A stretch of DNA of 64,000 nt. Source: Mesostigma viride. Taxonomy: Eukaryota > Streptophyta > Mesostigmatophyceae > Mesostigmatales > Mesostigmataceae. Shown here one piece after another: positions 23,971 to 34,839 of the stretch. Under the pieces are notes generated by a model. The model was not told the DNA's origin and ran no database searches. It worked only from the letters and a program-made list of their open reading frames with translations. The position numbers and the translations under genes were made by a program. Each line of letters starts with the position of its first letter. The first letter of the stretch is position 1. The stretch lies in the NCBI GenBank assembly GCA_009746045.1, contig RPFO01000312.1, positions 1,032,323-1,096,322 on the forward strand, written 5' to 3'.

Positions 23971-26900
23971 CGTGCGTGTGTGTGTGAGTGAGTGTGTGTG
24001 TGTGTCACAAACGCCTTCTTTGTTGCAGGCATGCTTTTTACAAAGAGGCGTGTGCACGACTGGGTGGCAGGAGGGCCCAGGCCTCGTGGCTCACAAGGGG
24101 GGGCTTGCGGATAAGGGGGGGCTTGTGGACAGGGGGGCTTGCGGACAGGGGGGAGATCAGCAAGCGGGACAAAAAACGAATACTGGGAGGGAGGGTGTTG
24201 TTGGAAGAAGCAAAGCTTATGTGGTGGTGGATCATAGGCAGCATAGCTTATGTGGTGGTGGATCACAGGCAGCAAAGCTTATGTGGTGTGGATCATAGGC
24301 AGCAAAGCTTATGTGGTGGTGGATCATAGGCAGCAAAGCTTATGTGGTGTGGATCACAGGCAGCAAAGCTTATGTGGTGGTGGACCATAGGCAGCATAGC
24401 TTATGTGGTGGTGGATCATAGGCAGCATAGCTTATGTGGTGGTGGATCACAGGCAGCATAGCTTATGTGGTGTGGACCATAGGCAGCATAGCTTATGTGG
24501 TGGTGGATCACAGGCAGCAAAGCTTATGTGGTGGTGGATCATAGGCAGCAAAGCTCATGTGGTGGTGGATCACAGGCAGCAAAGCTCATGTGGTGGTGGA
24601 TCACAGGCAGCAAAGCTTATGTGATGTGGATCATAGGCAGCAAAGCTTATGTGGTGGTGGATCACAGGCAGCATAGCTTATGTGGTGTGGATCATAGGCA
24701 GCAAAGCTTATGTGGTGGTGGATCATAGGCAGCAAAGCTTATGTGGTGTGGATCACAGGCAGCAAAGCTTATGTGCTGGTGGATCATAGGCAGCAAAGCT
24801 TATGTGGTGGTGGATCACAGGCAGCATAGCTTATGTGGTGGTGGATCATAGGCAGCAAAGCTTATGTGGTGGTGGATCACAGGCAGCAAAGCTTATGTGG
24901 TGGTGGATCATAGGCAGCATAGCTTATGTGGTGTGGACCATAGGCAGCATAGCTTATGTGGTGGTGGATCACAGGCAGCAAAGCTTATGTGGTGGTGGAT
25001 CATAGGCAGCAAAGCTTATGTGGTGGTGGATCACAGGCAGCATAGCTTATGTGGTGGTGGATCATGTGACATTCATCTGGCTGGCCATGCTCCCTATCCA
25101 CATCCCTCCCTCAAGCATCCTTTTCCAGCCCCTTCTCCCCCTCATGACACCTGGCGCTCGCAGGAACCGTGTCGCGGTTGCTGTGCTGGCGCGCACGGGA
25201 CGCTTGCTGCGGTGCTGGCAGCTTGCTGTGCGACAGGAGCGGCAGCAACAGGTGACGGCTGCCGGCAGGCAGCACGTGCGGTGGCTGCTGCGGCGCTGCC
25301 TGCGTGCGTGGAGCATGCTCACCGGTGCGCAGGCGCTCTACTGCAGCGCGCTTGTCCTGCGCGCATGGTCTGCCCTGGCCCAGGTGCGTGCGTGCGTGGG
25401 CATGGGGGGCCATGACCCAAGCGTGTGTGCGTGCGTGCGCCCATGTGTGTGGGAGGTGGGGAGCCATGGTGGATGCTGCGTAAGTGTGATATCTGGCTTG
25501 GGAATGCAGGTGGTCAAGGGGACGCATGCCTGGATGGTCGTGGTTGCGTTCTTGGATGTGGGTACAATGTGGGTGGGTGGGCGGACATAGGCCGGGGGCA
25601 TGGATGAGCAAGCACCCGCATGCCCGATGGTCTGCTGGGCCACATCTAGGTCCCGCAGCAAATGCCCAGTTGTCACTGTGGGGAGCGAGGCGCACAACAC
25701 GAGATGCAAAGTCTTGCTTGTGCCCCACCCGGTGGGCACCGCATCGTGCGGGCATGCCAACCTGGTGGTTGGAGGGTGAGCCCATTCTCTGTATCCTCCC
25801 TGCTCTCGTGCTCTCTCACGGCACCCATCCACTTCATATATAGAACCTCTGTGACTCTACATAGAAAGCTCGGTGATCCTCGGTGACTGTATTATTGGTG
25901 CTGCTGCCCGTGCGCACAACTCGTATAGCAGCGTCGCGATACCCACCTGGTGCACAGGGATGCACCCGCGCGTGCCACCTGTCTCAACTGCTGCATATGC
26001 CCTTCCGACACTGGTCCCCTCAACCCTTGCCCCTCCTTCCCCTTCCCCACCCACCACACATCGTCGCCCCCCGCAGGCCATCAGCAGCCGCCAGCGCGCG
26101 GAGGAGGAGGCGGCGACGCACCATGCGGGTTGGCAGGCACGGCGCGCGTGGGACGGCTGGTGCACCCTGTGGCTTGAGGGCAGGGACGCGCGCCTGCTGG
26201 CCGAGCTGGAGCAGCTGCATGCGGCGCGCGGCCACGCGACCAAGTGAGTGCTGCAGCCGGTGGTGGTGGCCAGGGCATGGGAAGGGTTGGTGCGTTTGCC
26301 TGACATGAGGGGGGGCACGGGGACGCGGTTGCCAACAACTTGGGATGTCCGTGGGAAGAGCACTGTGCCCCTTTGACTGTGAATGGTGGCTGGCGCTGCC
26401 TCTTGGTGTTCTCCCGTGCTCTCTTCCCGCACTCATGGTCTCATGGGCGAGTTGTTGAGGGGAGAGCTCGCGTGTGTCTAAGGACGGGTGCCTGGACAAT
26501 CTCGCTTGCTCAGCTGCAGCCGTTCCTGAGTTGCACGGATGGTGGTGGGACCTGTGGCCTCCTCCTTCCTTGGCCGCACCCTGCGTTGCCTCAATAAACT
26601 TTGTCGGGCTTGTGAAGCGGGGGTCTATCTAGCAAAGCTGGGCTGTGAAGCGGGGGTCTGTCTAGCAAAGTGAGACCAGCACAGGGCTTGTCTCCGCCAC
26701 GATGTGTGCTTGGGCGCACCTCACCAGCTAGATGTGTGCTTGGGCGCACCTTACCAGCTACATGTGTGCTTGGGCGCACCTTACCAGCTCGCTCCATCAC
26801 CTGCCTGGACCCACACAATGGTACCATGGTGCCCGCGTGCCCTTGGTGGGGTGGCGGTGTGGGGGGGGGGGACAAGGGCAGGTACCGGATGCGCGGCGTG

Positions 26901-27128
26901 CTGCGTGCTTGGCGGCAGCTGGCAGCAGACGGCACGCTCGAGCGTGAGAAGGAAGAGCGGCGCCAGGTGGTCTGGGGCAAGATCCAGGGGTGGCTGGAAG
27001 AGCGCAGCGTGGCGGTACGTGGCAGCCAGCGCGTGTGGGGTGGGAAGGCTGGATGGCGTGCCGGCGCCTGATGACTTGTAGCAAGGTGCGATTGCCTTGC
27101 CTTGCAGTGCTGTGTGTTTCACCGGTGA
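12108..27128 (+). CDS. Sfi1/CCDC191-like Trp-repeat coiled-coil protein (probable centrosome/basal-body protein), multi-exon
   Basis: Seventeen exons join with consistent phases: 12108-12188, 12486-13048, 13769-13931, 15854-16002, 17276-17381, 18025-18087, 19053-19129, 19525-19652, 20934-21509, 22055-22209, 22632-22733, 23673-23803, 24029-24049, 25164-25383, 26077-26243, 26882-27014 and a tentative last exon 27108-27128. All have GT donors (mostly GTGAGT, GTGCG or GTACGT) and AG acceptors, giving about 950 aa. The first third is disordered (QQQ, Pro/Ser-rich). The rest is Arg/Glu/Gln/Ala-rich helix with recurrent Trp motifs such as [61 protein letters not shown] and [10 protein letters not shown]. 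These resemble the Leu-Leu...Trp repeats of Sfi1-type centrin-binding proteins and of CCDC191. The three exons at 3438-6108 may be its N-terminus. An exon between 18088 and 19052 could be missed. The family is inferred from repeat pattern; a generic coiled-coil protein is the alternative. Confidence 0.65.
14348..15280. repeat. 42-bp minisatellite (about 22 copies) in the Sfi1-like gene
   Basis: The unit contains ATGCGGAGACATGCACGCC followed by AACAGCAAGC(A/G)CGGAACTG. Because 42 is a multiple of three and no stop occurs in five frames, the array reads as 14-residue repeats (for example [14 protein letters not shown]) on both strands. It lies between the exons ending 13931 and starting 15854. 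I treat it as an intronic repeat. An ATG-started frame (14258-15307) enters it, so a small repeat protein cannot be fully excluded. Confidence 0.9.
16186..16930. repeat. GTGGC then GGGGC pentanucleotide array
   Basis: A short GTGGC/GTGGCGTGGCAT run (16186-16265) passes into about 650 bp of almost pure GGGGC repeats with occasional GGGC, GGC or A interruptions. It lies in the intron between the exons ending 16002 and starting 17276. The G-strand is the coding strand, so the intron transcript would carry hundreds of GGGG runs. All Gly/Ala/Arg and Pro/Ala/Arg reading frames here are artefacts. Confidence 0.97.
18465..18710 (+). other. Unidentified open, protein-like stretch inside an intron
   Basis: Between the exons ending 18087 and starting 19053, one forward frame is open from after a TGA at about 18463 to a TAG at 18708. 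It reads as a normal-looking mixed-composition protein ([17 protein letters not shown] near its start, [17 protein letters not shown] near its end) unlike the low-complexity surroundings. It has no ATG near its start. The sequence before it (18300-18430) is full of GGATCC/GGCCGG inverted motifs. It could be a fragment of a mobile element or an extra exon; I do not recognise the family. Confidence 0.25.
19319..19341. repeat. Interstitial telomere-type repeat, three CCCTAAA units
   Basis: Three consecutive copies of CCCTAAA (plant/Arabidopsis-type telomere sequence, C-strand) sit in the intron between the exons ending 19129 and starting 19525. They follow a CACACGGTCACGC-rich stretch. Three units are too few for a telomere. 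They could be a scar of double-strand-break repair or chance. Confidence 0.7.
19653..20060. repeat. 31-bp minisatellite starting at a splice donor
   Basis: The unit contains GTGCTTGTGCGCGTTACAGC followed by GACCAGC, repeated about 13 times, with GTGCGTGC and GTGTGTTC versions alternating. The first copy is the donor site itself (exon end at 19652, then GTGAGTGCTTGTGCGCGTTACAG). Every unit therefore contains a donor-like GTGCGTG and an acceptor-like TTACAG. Confidence 0.9.
20225..20615. repeat. Minisatellite of about 40 bp (GGGGCAGTGCGTGCGCGCGA unit)
   Basis: About ten copies of a unit containing GCGCGATGAACGGCGGCGCG separated by TGCTGTGGGGCAGTG, with small length changes (TGCTGCTTTGGGG, TGCTGCTGTGGGG). 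It lies in the intron between the exons ending 19652 and starting 20934. Confidence 0.9.
23868..24006. repeat. Compound microsatellite (TG)n(AG)n(TG)n
   Basis: A TCTC/TGTG run is followed by about 65 bp of AG repeats and then GTGTGTGAGTG. It occupies the intron between the exon ending 23803 and the 21-nt exon at 24029. Confidence 0.95.
24215..25062. repeat. Minisatellite of about 31 bp (GGCAGCAAAGCTTATGTGGT unit)
   Basis: About 28 copies contain GGATCA(T/C)AGGCAGCA(A/T)AGCTTATGTGGTG, with 31-bp (GTGGTGGTGGATC) and 28-bp (GTGGTGTGGATC) versions. Each full copy carries a HindIII-like AAGCTT or its AGCTTA variant. It sits in the intron between the exons ending 24049 and starting 25164. Confidence 0.95.
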
Positions 27129-29084
27129 CATCGATGCGTAGGTTGTTTCCGGTATCTTCTGGTAGCTCTTGTGGTGGCACACATCATCCTCGTTTGCGGT
27201 ACGTATAGCTGTGCTTGATGCAAGAGGGGAGGCCTTCCACCAAGAGAGGATACGTCCACCTTGTACCTGCTGGCCGTGCCCAACATCAGCAGCGGTCGGA
27301 GCGGCTTCTTGGTCGCAGGCACAGCGAGGCAAGGACATCGTCGCCATCATTCGGATTTCTTTGAATTTAATATAGTGGTATGAGAGAGACGGCCGCAGGC
27401 TGTAAGTCACGCCGGCCGCGCAGATGGCAGGCTTAAGACAAGTCATAAATTAAACATGGGAAGTTTCGGGCTGGCTGCCTTAGGTCAGGACGCGCCACTA
27501 GTTTGGGGCTCTGGAATGGACGACATGGTTGAAAATCCAGCGTCGCAGGTTTGTTTCGTGACGGTCGCCACTTGTCAGTGGCCAAATGTTGTGATGAAAG
27601 AACTTTTCGTGGCAAGCCATAGTGGGATTTGGAACAAGGAGTAGGAGTAATGCATATCTAATACAAGTCGTAGAGTTTGTGACACAAGTGTGACGTTATA
27701 CAGAAATTTAAAGACGATTGTCAACGGCTGTCTTGCTTTTCCGAAGGGAAATATAGCCAAAACATAGTTTGTCGTATGGAGGTTTCTTTCACCCTCCCAC
27801 CCACCCCTTTCCTCAGCTCATCGGGGCATGCACTACGTGCTGAATTGTTTTGTTATTCGGTTACACCTTACCATTCTTTCATCATGGCTTATTTCACTAA
27901 TTGTACAATTAAGTCAGATGATTCTTGGGAGTAAATGGGTGTAAATGTGTATTTGGCAGTAACCAACCTCAGATTTTGTTTCAATTCGTTGCTCCGTTTG
28001 CATTCCTGCTCCCTGGGTCCAAGTCATTGGCTGACATTGGTTGAGCAAGAGCCACTTACACTGTATGGTCTGTTAGTAGCCTCCACAAGGCATCCATTTC
28101 ATGAACGAGAATGGTGGAATATTCTGTCTTTGGCATCGGGTGCTGTAAAAGATAGTGCATGTAGCAGCGCAATATTGATTGACAACACATTGCCTGGCCA
28201 CGTGGCTTTCTGTTGTATTTCCTCTTCTGTGCGGGTGTTCTTGTGTCCACAGTCAACGCTACCAAGTGAAGAAGATATCGTTGCAAATGTTCTTCAATTT
28301 CGAGCGGCGGCACCCTGAGCAACCCCAAGCTTGTTCTTACTTTCCCCACCCTGGGAGCATGGAGAAAAAGTGTACAAGCCCATCTACTTATCTCTCACTA
28401 ACCAAGCAGCAAAGGTCCAATATACAGCATGTTTCGTGCGCCACACGTGATGGAACTGCTTCAGTTGGTTGTACCATCAAGTTGCTGTAACTGTCAGGGC
28501 TTTGACATAAAGTCAATGCGCAATGCGCCGTACTATGATGGGATCCCAGGAGAATGTGAAAAGCTCTGTAAATACATCGGTACAAGACATCCAGGGAATC
28601 CTATGGACCAGTTGATGGCCTCATGACATAAACACACACATTTTGTATAGTTTAGCTAAGTGTACCCCAAGGTCACCCTCCCAAAGCTTTGTGTCTGCGC
28701 CGAGGGCCATGTGCCGTGTGGCACTCGGCAAGATCGATGCCGGCTCAGTAAAAGCACCATAATTTTGTTCTGTGAGGAAGATCTTCGATTTGGAGTTATC
28801 CCGTTTGTAGAGGCTTTGAACATTCAACAACTAACTAAGCTTGGATCAAGGTGCAGAGAGAAATTAGTTCTCCATTTGTTTATAGTGCCCGTCTCAGGGA
28901 AGAATACCACTCGGCCTATATCTTCAGTACAATGGCTACCATGGTCGTAGGGCGCGCCTTACTAATGCGGGCACCCCAATTTAGGCACAACTTGGCATTT
29001 TAGGCTATTTTTGGCATACCTGGGTGAACTTAACTGTTTTATGGAAATAAACTAACACCCATTTCACCGAAAATACCACTCGGC
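27129..29084. other. Intergenic, AT-richer island, no gene recognised
   Basis: Between the last Sfi1-like exon and the LINE cluster the sequence becomes clearly more AT-rich, especially 27660-29050. Several short ORFs occur on both strands (for example 27935-28318 and 28660-28950 on +) with normal-looking composition. None shows a domain I recognise or splice-linked neighbours. A degraded mobile element or an unrecognised gene is possible. Confidence 0.35.
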
Positions 29085-31150
29085 CATCCGGCAGGCGTCA
29101 TAGGAGCAGGAGGACTTCCATGTCCGCGAACACTTCGCCCACCTGGAGGACCAGCACGGCAAGCTAGTACGCCTGGATCCGCCTGCGCCACGCCCAACGG
29201 CCAGCCGGCGCCCCGCACGCTCTCTGGCTCACCGCAGCAGCAGCTGGACCGGTGGTATTCCTCCCAGTCCCGGCTGCTCGGCGCCCCCCCGCCGCCTCCG
29301 CCGCTCGGCCCTCTGGCGGCGGCCTGCCTGGCGCCTGCGGCGCAGGCGTGCCAGCTAGCGCTGCCGATGCCGCTGAGCAGGACTACACATACCCACCCCT
29401 GACGGAACCCCTAGCCGACCCTGACGAGCTACGGCCCCGTTCACTGAGAGTCACGGAGCTGCGCACCGCCGCCAAGCAACTCCGCTTCTACGCCGCCGTC
29501 GGACCTGACCAGTGACCAGCTCCCCGCCCCAGCCGGATATTAAACTGATGGCCCTAGTCATGTGTTTCCCAACTTGATGTCTGCAGCCGGACCCTGCTTG
29601 TCGACGCGCCGCCGATTCCTGAGTGGCAACACAGCTATACCGTATTGGTAGTATGCAAATATGGCAGCACAGCTACCGTATTATGTACAAATACATAGGG
29701 TATGTACAAATATGTACAAAGAAGGTTCCCCTGACAAGAGACGTCCCTGACAAGAGACGACGTCCCCGCCAACTACCGAGGAGTGTGCATCCAGAGCGCC
29801 GCACTCAAGTTGTTCATGCGCATGCAATCCTCCTCTGCCTTCTTTCTGCTCTCGACCGTCACCTTGGGAAGGGTCAAATGGGCTTTCGACCTCTGCTGGG
29901 TGCAACACCGTCGATGACCTGGCATCTTCGTCGCGCGCCGTCTCTTCGAGGAAATTGCGCTCCTGCATGCAACCTGACCAGTGAGTTTTCCGCCATCTTG
30001 ATCTTCATCGACTTTATCAAGGCTTTTGATTCTGTCCTCTGGGCCGCTCTCTGGGCTGACAGTCCTTGCTCGCGCTCGCCTCCCCACTCCCCTGATTACT
30101 GTCATCCGCATGACAGTAATCATGAGGGGTGCGCACTCCACCTCGGTGCACACTCAACACGGCATTACCCTGCCATGTCCACTGCAGACCGGCATATCTG
30201 GCACTGGTTTAATTGCGTCGACCTGTCACCGTACTTGTTTATGATTGTCCGCCGTCCGGTAGTGGATTATTTTATATGCGCCAGGCACGTGCCCGCTTTG
30301 CTCTGCTGGCTGGCCGCGCACCAAGCCTAGCTAGTGATCAAGAACGAGCTTGAGGAAGGGGGGCCGACCAGCCAGCAGAGTTTACTCGCTGACCTCATTA
30401 ATGCCGATGACATCACCGACGCTCATTGAGAAGCCGGAGTCTGCCCAACTTTGGCTGGACTGCCCGGCGCTCGAGGCTAGCGTGCTGTTGGTACGTACGC
30501 TAGAGATCAGCCCAAAAATGGAGGCCATGGCCCTCGGTTCGGCCGGGCTCCCGCCCCCACTCCACCTCTTAGATGACGCCGAGGTATAAATTACCCTACT
30601 TTACACCGCTTCAAGTTGCTAGGCAGCCTGTTGGCTTCCCCGCTGCGAGGATGACATGACGACCCGGATCCATAGCGTGGGCGCAACTCCATGACCACCG
30701 CCGCTGGTGGAGCAACCCCGCCCTACCCCGTCCCCGGATCCCCTGAAGCGCTACCTGTTCAAGGTCGTCATTCTGACCGGATCCTGACCTGCAACGGCTC
30801 TGAGACATGGACGCTGACGCAGGAGCGGGAGAAACGACTCGACGGCAACGTCACCAAGATGCTGCATAAGGCACTTAATACCCCCTTTGGTTTGCACATT
30901 AGCAATGAGGATTTGTACACTGATTTGCCATATGTTTCCCACATTCTTAGCCACAGGAGCCTAGGCCTAGCCGGGCACTCTGGCCCGCACAGCCGGATCA
31001 GGTAGACACATCAGATCGATAGACTAGCTTGCACCAAGCCCGCACAGCCCGAGTGTTTTGTCCTCACATGACGTGCCCCAGGCCGCGCGCGGCAGGGCCG
31101 CCATTAATTATAAATTAATTAATTAATTAATTAATTAATTAATTAATTAA
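29085..31150 (+). mobile_element. Decayed LINE (non-LTR retrotransposon), plus strand, with TTAA tail
   Basis: Fragments of one element occur in order but in different frames. First comes a linker segment at 29252-29515 (PPLTEPLADPDELRPRSLRV). Then a reverse-transcriptase start at about 29760-29830 (GVCIQSAALKLF), the RT palm segment AILIFIDFIKAFDSV at 29990-30040, and NADDITDA (a changed YADD box) at about 30400. Last is the C-terminal part at 30691-31005 (SETWTLTQEREKRLDGNVTK). The 3' end is a run of TTAAT repeats at 31107-31150. Multiple stops and frameshifts mean it is dead. The C-terminal part and 3' flank match the minus-strand copy at 865-1400. Confidence 0.8.
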
Positions 31151-31479
31151 GAACATAACTCCGGTTGGGAGTACATGTAGCACATATCCCTGAGAAGGGG
31201 CGTATGGCACATTCTGGGCAGTTACTTCCTTCAAGGGTATAGGGTGTAGACTACACCTGCTCTTGGTGCGCCAAGTGCACCTGCACCACCATGGTGTATG
31301 TATCAGAGCTCAATTTAAGGCATGGCATGGGGTGGAAGATCATCATGGCTAAACAATGGCTAGGGCATGGCTTCTCAGCAGTGAGAGTAGCTCTCTGCAT
31401 AGGCCGCAGAGCTTAGCTAAATTCTTAATGCATCATCCATGGGGGTTCCATTATAGGCAGGTGCGGACTCTGGCATGGC

Positions 31480-32532
31480 GGTGCGGACACGGAGATTCGG
31501 CTAGCAGACATCATTTACGCAGACGACACCACCCTCTTTGTGGACACTGAGCACGTGCAGACATGGCTTGACTGCCTGGCTCTCGAGGCCCGTGCAGTGG
31601 GGCTTGAGGTCAGCAAGAAGACAGAGGCCCTGGCGGTTGGGCTCACCACCTCAGCGCCGCCCCTCTATCTCCTAGACGGCTCTCGAGTCCTGTATCGGGA
31701 CCGCGTTAAGCTGCTGGGCAGCCTGCTCCCTAGCTGCGAGGTGGATGTGGACCACCGCATCTCCCTCGCCTGGCACGCTTTACGCCAGTACCAGGCCCTA
31801 TGGCGCAAGCCCCTGGGCAAGATCGAGAAACAGGACCTGTTCAAGGTCCTCGTCCTTCCTGTTCTCACGTATGGCGCCGAGACGTGGACCCTCACCGCCG
31901 ACCTGGCCCGCAAGCTGGACGGCGCGGTCACCAGCATGCTGCGTTCCATTTTCAGAGTAGGATATGCTGCTCATGTCCGCAATGAGGACCTGTACCAGGG
32001 CATGCCCTATATCACCAGCACAATTAAGCAACGCCGCCTGCAGCTAGTAGGGCACCTAGCTCGCACCAACCAGGTAGACACCTCACGTGGCCCCCCCGCA
32101 GGACTGCGACCAGCCCAGCCTGGCCGGCACCTCCTGACGTGGGCTGGGCCCAGTGATGTTAGACGCCGCAAGGCCCGCACCTTCAAAGAACAGCTAGTAG
32201 AGGACATGGGGGGCCTAGGCCTCTCCGTGATTTGGAAGAAGATGATGGACAAGGCCAAGTGGGCCCAGGTCATAGAGGACAACGAGCCCCCCCCAGTGGG
32301 GAAGCGCCCGCGTGTGCAATCCCGCGGGAGGCACGCTAGATAGCTCCCCCTAGGGCAGCGTGCGGCTGCCTAGATAGATGATGTAGTTAGAATGTTGTTA
32401 GATAGATGTAGTATGTAACCAATGTAGATAGATTAGACCGGTAGGAATGTGTGCACCCATCCATCCATTCATCGGGGTTAATGCTCCGTGACTCCCCAAC
32501 GGGAGCACGAGTCTAATTAATTAATTATAGGC
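31480..32532 (+). mobile_element. 5'-truncated LINE with intact reverse-transcriptase C-terminus and 3' hairpin
   Basis: One frame is open from about 31480 to the TAG at 32341. It starts in the RT catalytic region (LADIIYADDTTLFVDTEHV, YADD present). It continues through the thumb region (RVKLLGSLLPSCEVD), the segment VLTYGAETWTLTADLARKLD and a Gln/Arg-rich tail. Downstream is a 3' UTR ending in GCTCCGTGACTCCCCAACGG, which can fold as a hairpin with GGGAGC, and then a TTAATTAATTA tail at 32514-32530. The upstream RT fingers and endonuclease are absent, so it is a 5'-truncated, non-autonomous copy of a family related to but distinct from the 29.1-31.1 kb element. Confidence 0.85.
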
Positions 32533-32619
32533 AGGGCTTGGCTAAATTCTTATTGCACCATCCATGGAGAGTCCCATATAGGCGCACATGCGCGTATAAT
32601 ATACGTGAGTCACGTGCTA

Positions 32620-33740
32620 GGCTAAGCCAGTGACTAATCTACACTACTGTTCAACAACAAGCAATAGTATGCCTTCCCTAGACTGGATTTGCTGGGGTGG
32701 CAGGGGGCACGCCTGCCAGGCGGGGCTTGTGGTCGACGTGGATGACCGCCCCCCTCCAGTATACCGGTTCCCCCCCTGCGCTCTGCAGGAGCTAGCTGGA
32801 GGTAGGTCGGCCATAGCTCCCGTCCGGCCGCTGTTGCTGTGCACCAGAGTCAAGTCGTCGTCCAGCGTGTAGGAAGGGCCCCGAGAGCTTCTTGCATTTA
32901 AGAAACGACAGCTTATTATCCGCCATGTACAGGTGAGGAGCACGGGAGCCGGGCCAGCCTTACACCGCGCGCGGGGAAGGCGGACAGCCGACATCCCGGC
33001 ATGCAGCTCACCAGTGAGTTGCGTATGGGGGCAAGAATGCCGCGCTTAAACGCTATGGCAAGAGTCTCCGAGGTCTCACCTGCCGGCTGGTCGAAGTCGG
33101 CTTGATGATGACATTGTGGCTGCGCTGGGTGAGGTCGGCCTGAGTCCTCGCCGATCGAGGTCGAGCGTTTGTTGCTTGAGCTGTGCCGCGAGGGTGGACT
33201 CAGGCGGTGGAGGTGGTGTGGTGCTTAAGCAGGTCCGCCCAGGTCTGGGTCACTGGTAGGAGCATCACTGGCCGGGCCAGCAGTCATGCCAGCTGGGCGG
33301 CGATGTCCTTCACCCGGCCCGTGGGCGGTGAGGCGGCCCAGCTGCGGTGTTTTGCAGGCACTCAATGGCGATGGCGTTGTCCTTGAGGCGCTGGGCGATG
33401 TCGAGGAGCTGGGCTTTGATGTCGGCAGTGGAGGTGGAGGACGGGCAGTGGAGGTGGAGGCGAGGAGGGTGGAGGTGGAGGTGACGGTGGTGGAAAGGTG
33501 AGGGAGCTCAGCAGCCAGCGTGCCACCCAGTGCTGCCACATCGAGGGGAGTCACGTGCTGCTGGAGGGCTTCCGTACGGATGGAGCGGAGACTGTGGGGG
33601 GGCGGATCGAGATGGATGGAGCCCAGATCTCGCCATCTCCGCGCATGAGGAGGGAGCAGAGGCATAGGTGCTGAAGGGGGGGGCGCCGGGGCTGGGGGTG
33701 CATGGTTCGTCATATAGGCGAGGGGGCACCATTTGCCGTC
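32620..33740 (-). mobile_element. LINE ORF1 remnant, minus strand
   Basis: On the minus strand, 33713-33225 encodes a Pro/Ser/Thr-rich segment with Leu/Thr-rich helix (LDVAALGGTLAAELPHLSTT). Lower down, 32994-32644 contains APVLLT and YTLDDDLTLVHSNSGR. The second part is a diverged version of the ORF1-type protein at 49994-50422 (PPVLLTFPSP, WTLDDDLTPAQQQQRRDL), which supports an ORF1 nucleic-acid-binding protein of the same LINE superfamily. Frames are broken. Confidence 0.6.
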
Positions 33741-34272
33741 CTCGAACTGAAGATGCCGACGGTCGATGCTGTAGAGATGGACCGGGTCAGCTCGTACAGC
33801 GCGAAGCGTAGTCCCCGTAGAAGATGCGATGCATGGCAGTGCCTGCCGAGCATGTTGGTCCAGTCGTGATCGTCGACTTTAAAGGGTTGGGGCCGGAAGC
33901 TCGGTTTCTGTCCATGGGCGCAATTCTTCTGGGCGGCTGCGTTTGGGATCTGACAGGCGATGCCGATGGCGAGGCCGCAGGAGCCGAGTGCATGCACTAC
34001 TAATGCTTGCATGAGTAGTGTCACCGCTGCCTGGTAGGCCGGGCGGAACTACAGCCGGAGCTGCAGGCGAATTTTCTTGGCTCATCGCCGGCAGCCGCCA
34101 GGCTGCGTTGCGTATAAATAGTCGAGCGTTTTCTCGCCATAATATTGCGTTTTAGTCTCGGAAAAAGATATCAGCGTGTGCGTCTTAGAAAGACGAAGCG
34201 ATTGTGATATTCACAGCCGAATTTGGTGCCCAAACGTGAAAGTTATGAGCGCCGCCGTCAGCCATGGCTACT

Positions 34273-34425
34273 ACATCGTGGCTCGTGGCTCGTGGCTCGT
34301 GGCTCGTGGCTCGTGGCTCGTGGCTCGTGGCTCGTGGCTCGTGGCTCGTGGCTCGTGGCTCGTGGCTCGTGGCTCGTGGCTCGTGGCTCGTGGCTCGTGG
34401 CTCGTGGCTCGTGGCTCGTGGCTCC
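34273..34425. repeat. (GTGGCTC)n heptanucleotide array
   Basis: About 21 perfect copies of the 7-mer GTGGCTC lie in tandem. Seven is not a multiple of three, so all frames give repeats of the same seven residues. No gene context is recognised. Confidence 0.97.
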
Positions 34426-34839
34426 GGCGTGGCTCGTCTGTTCTAACAAATCTCTAGGGCCGCCATCCGTGGCCTTTCCGTGATAGGCTTTAGACATATG
34501 GAGATGTGAGCACTACCCTAGACGGGACGGACTCACGCCCCGCGCCGCGGGGGGTGAGAGTACAGACAAACCAGGACGGGCTGCCGGGCAGCCTCCTGGT
34601 TTGTCCGTATCATATGGAGGCAGATGGATCGCAAGTCAAGTAAGTTAAGTAAGTAATGGCGTGTCATGCGCTGCCACGGGCATGCCACCACGGAGTACTA
34701 TCAAGGAGACAACCAGCGCAGGCCAGAAATCGGGAGAATCCGGACCATGGTAGCTCGAGCCTGCCGTTATCTTGTCCGCGTGTTCGAGTCGGAGTACTAT
34801 GCTAATCTCATCAGAAAAATAGTTACATGAAAGTTACAA

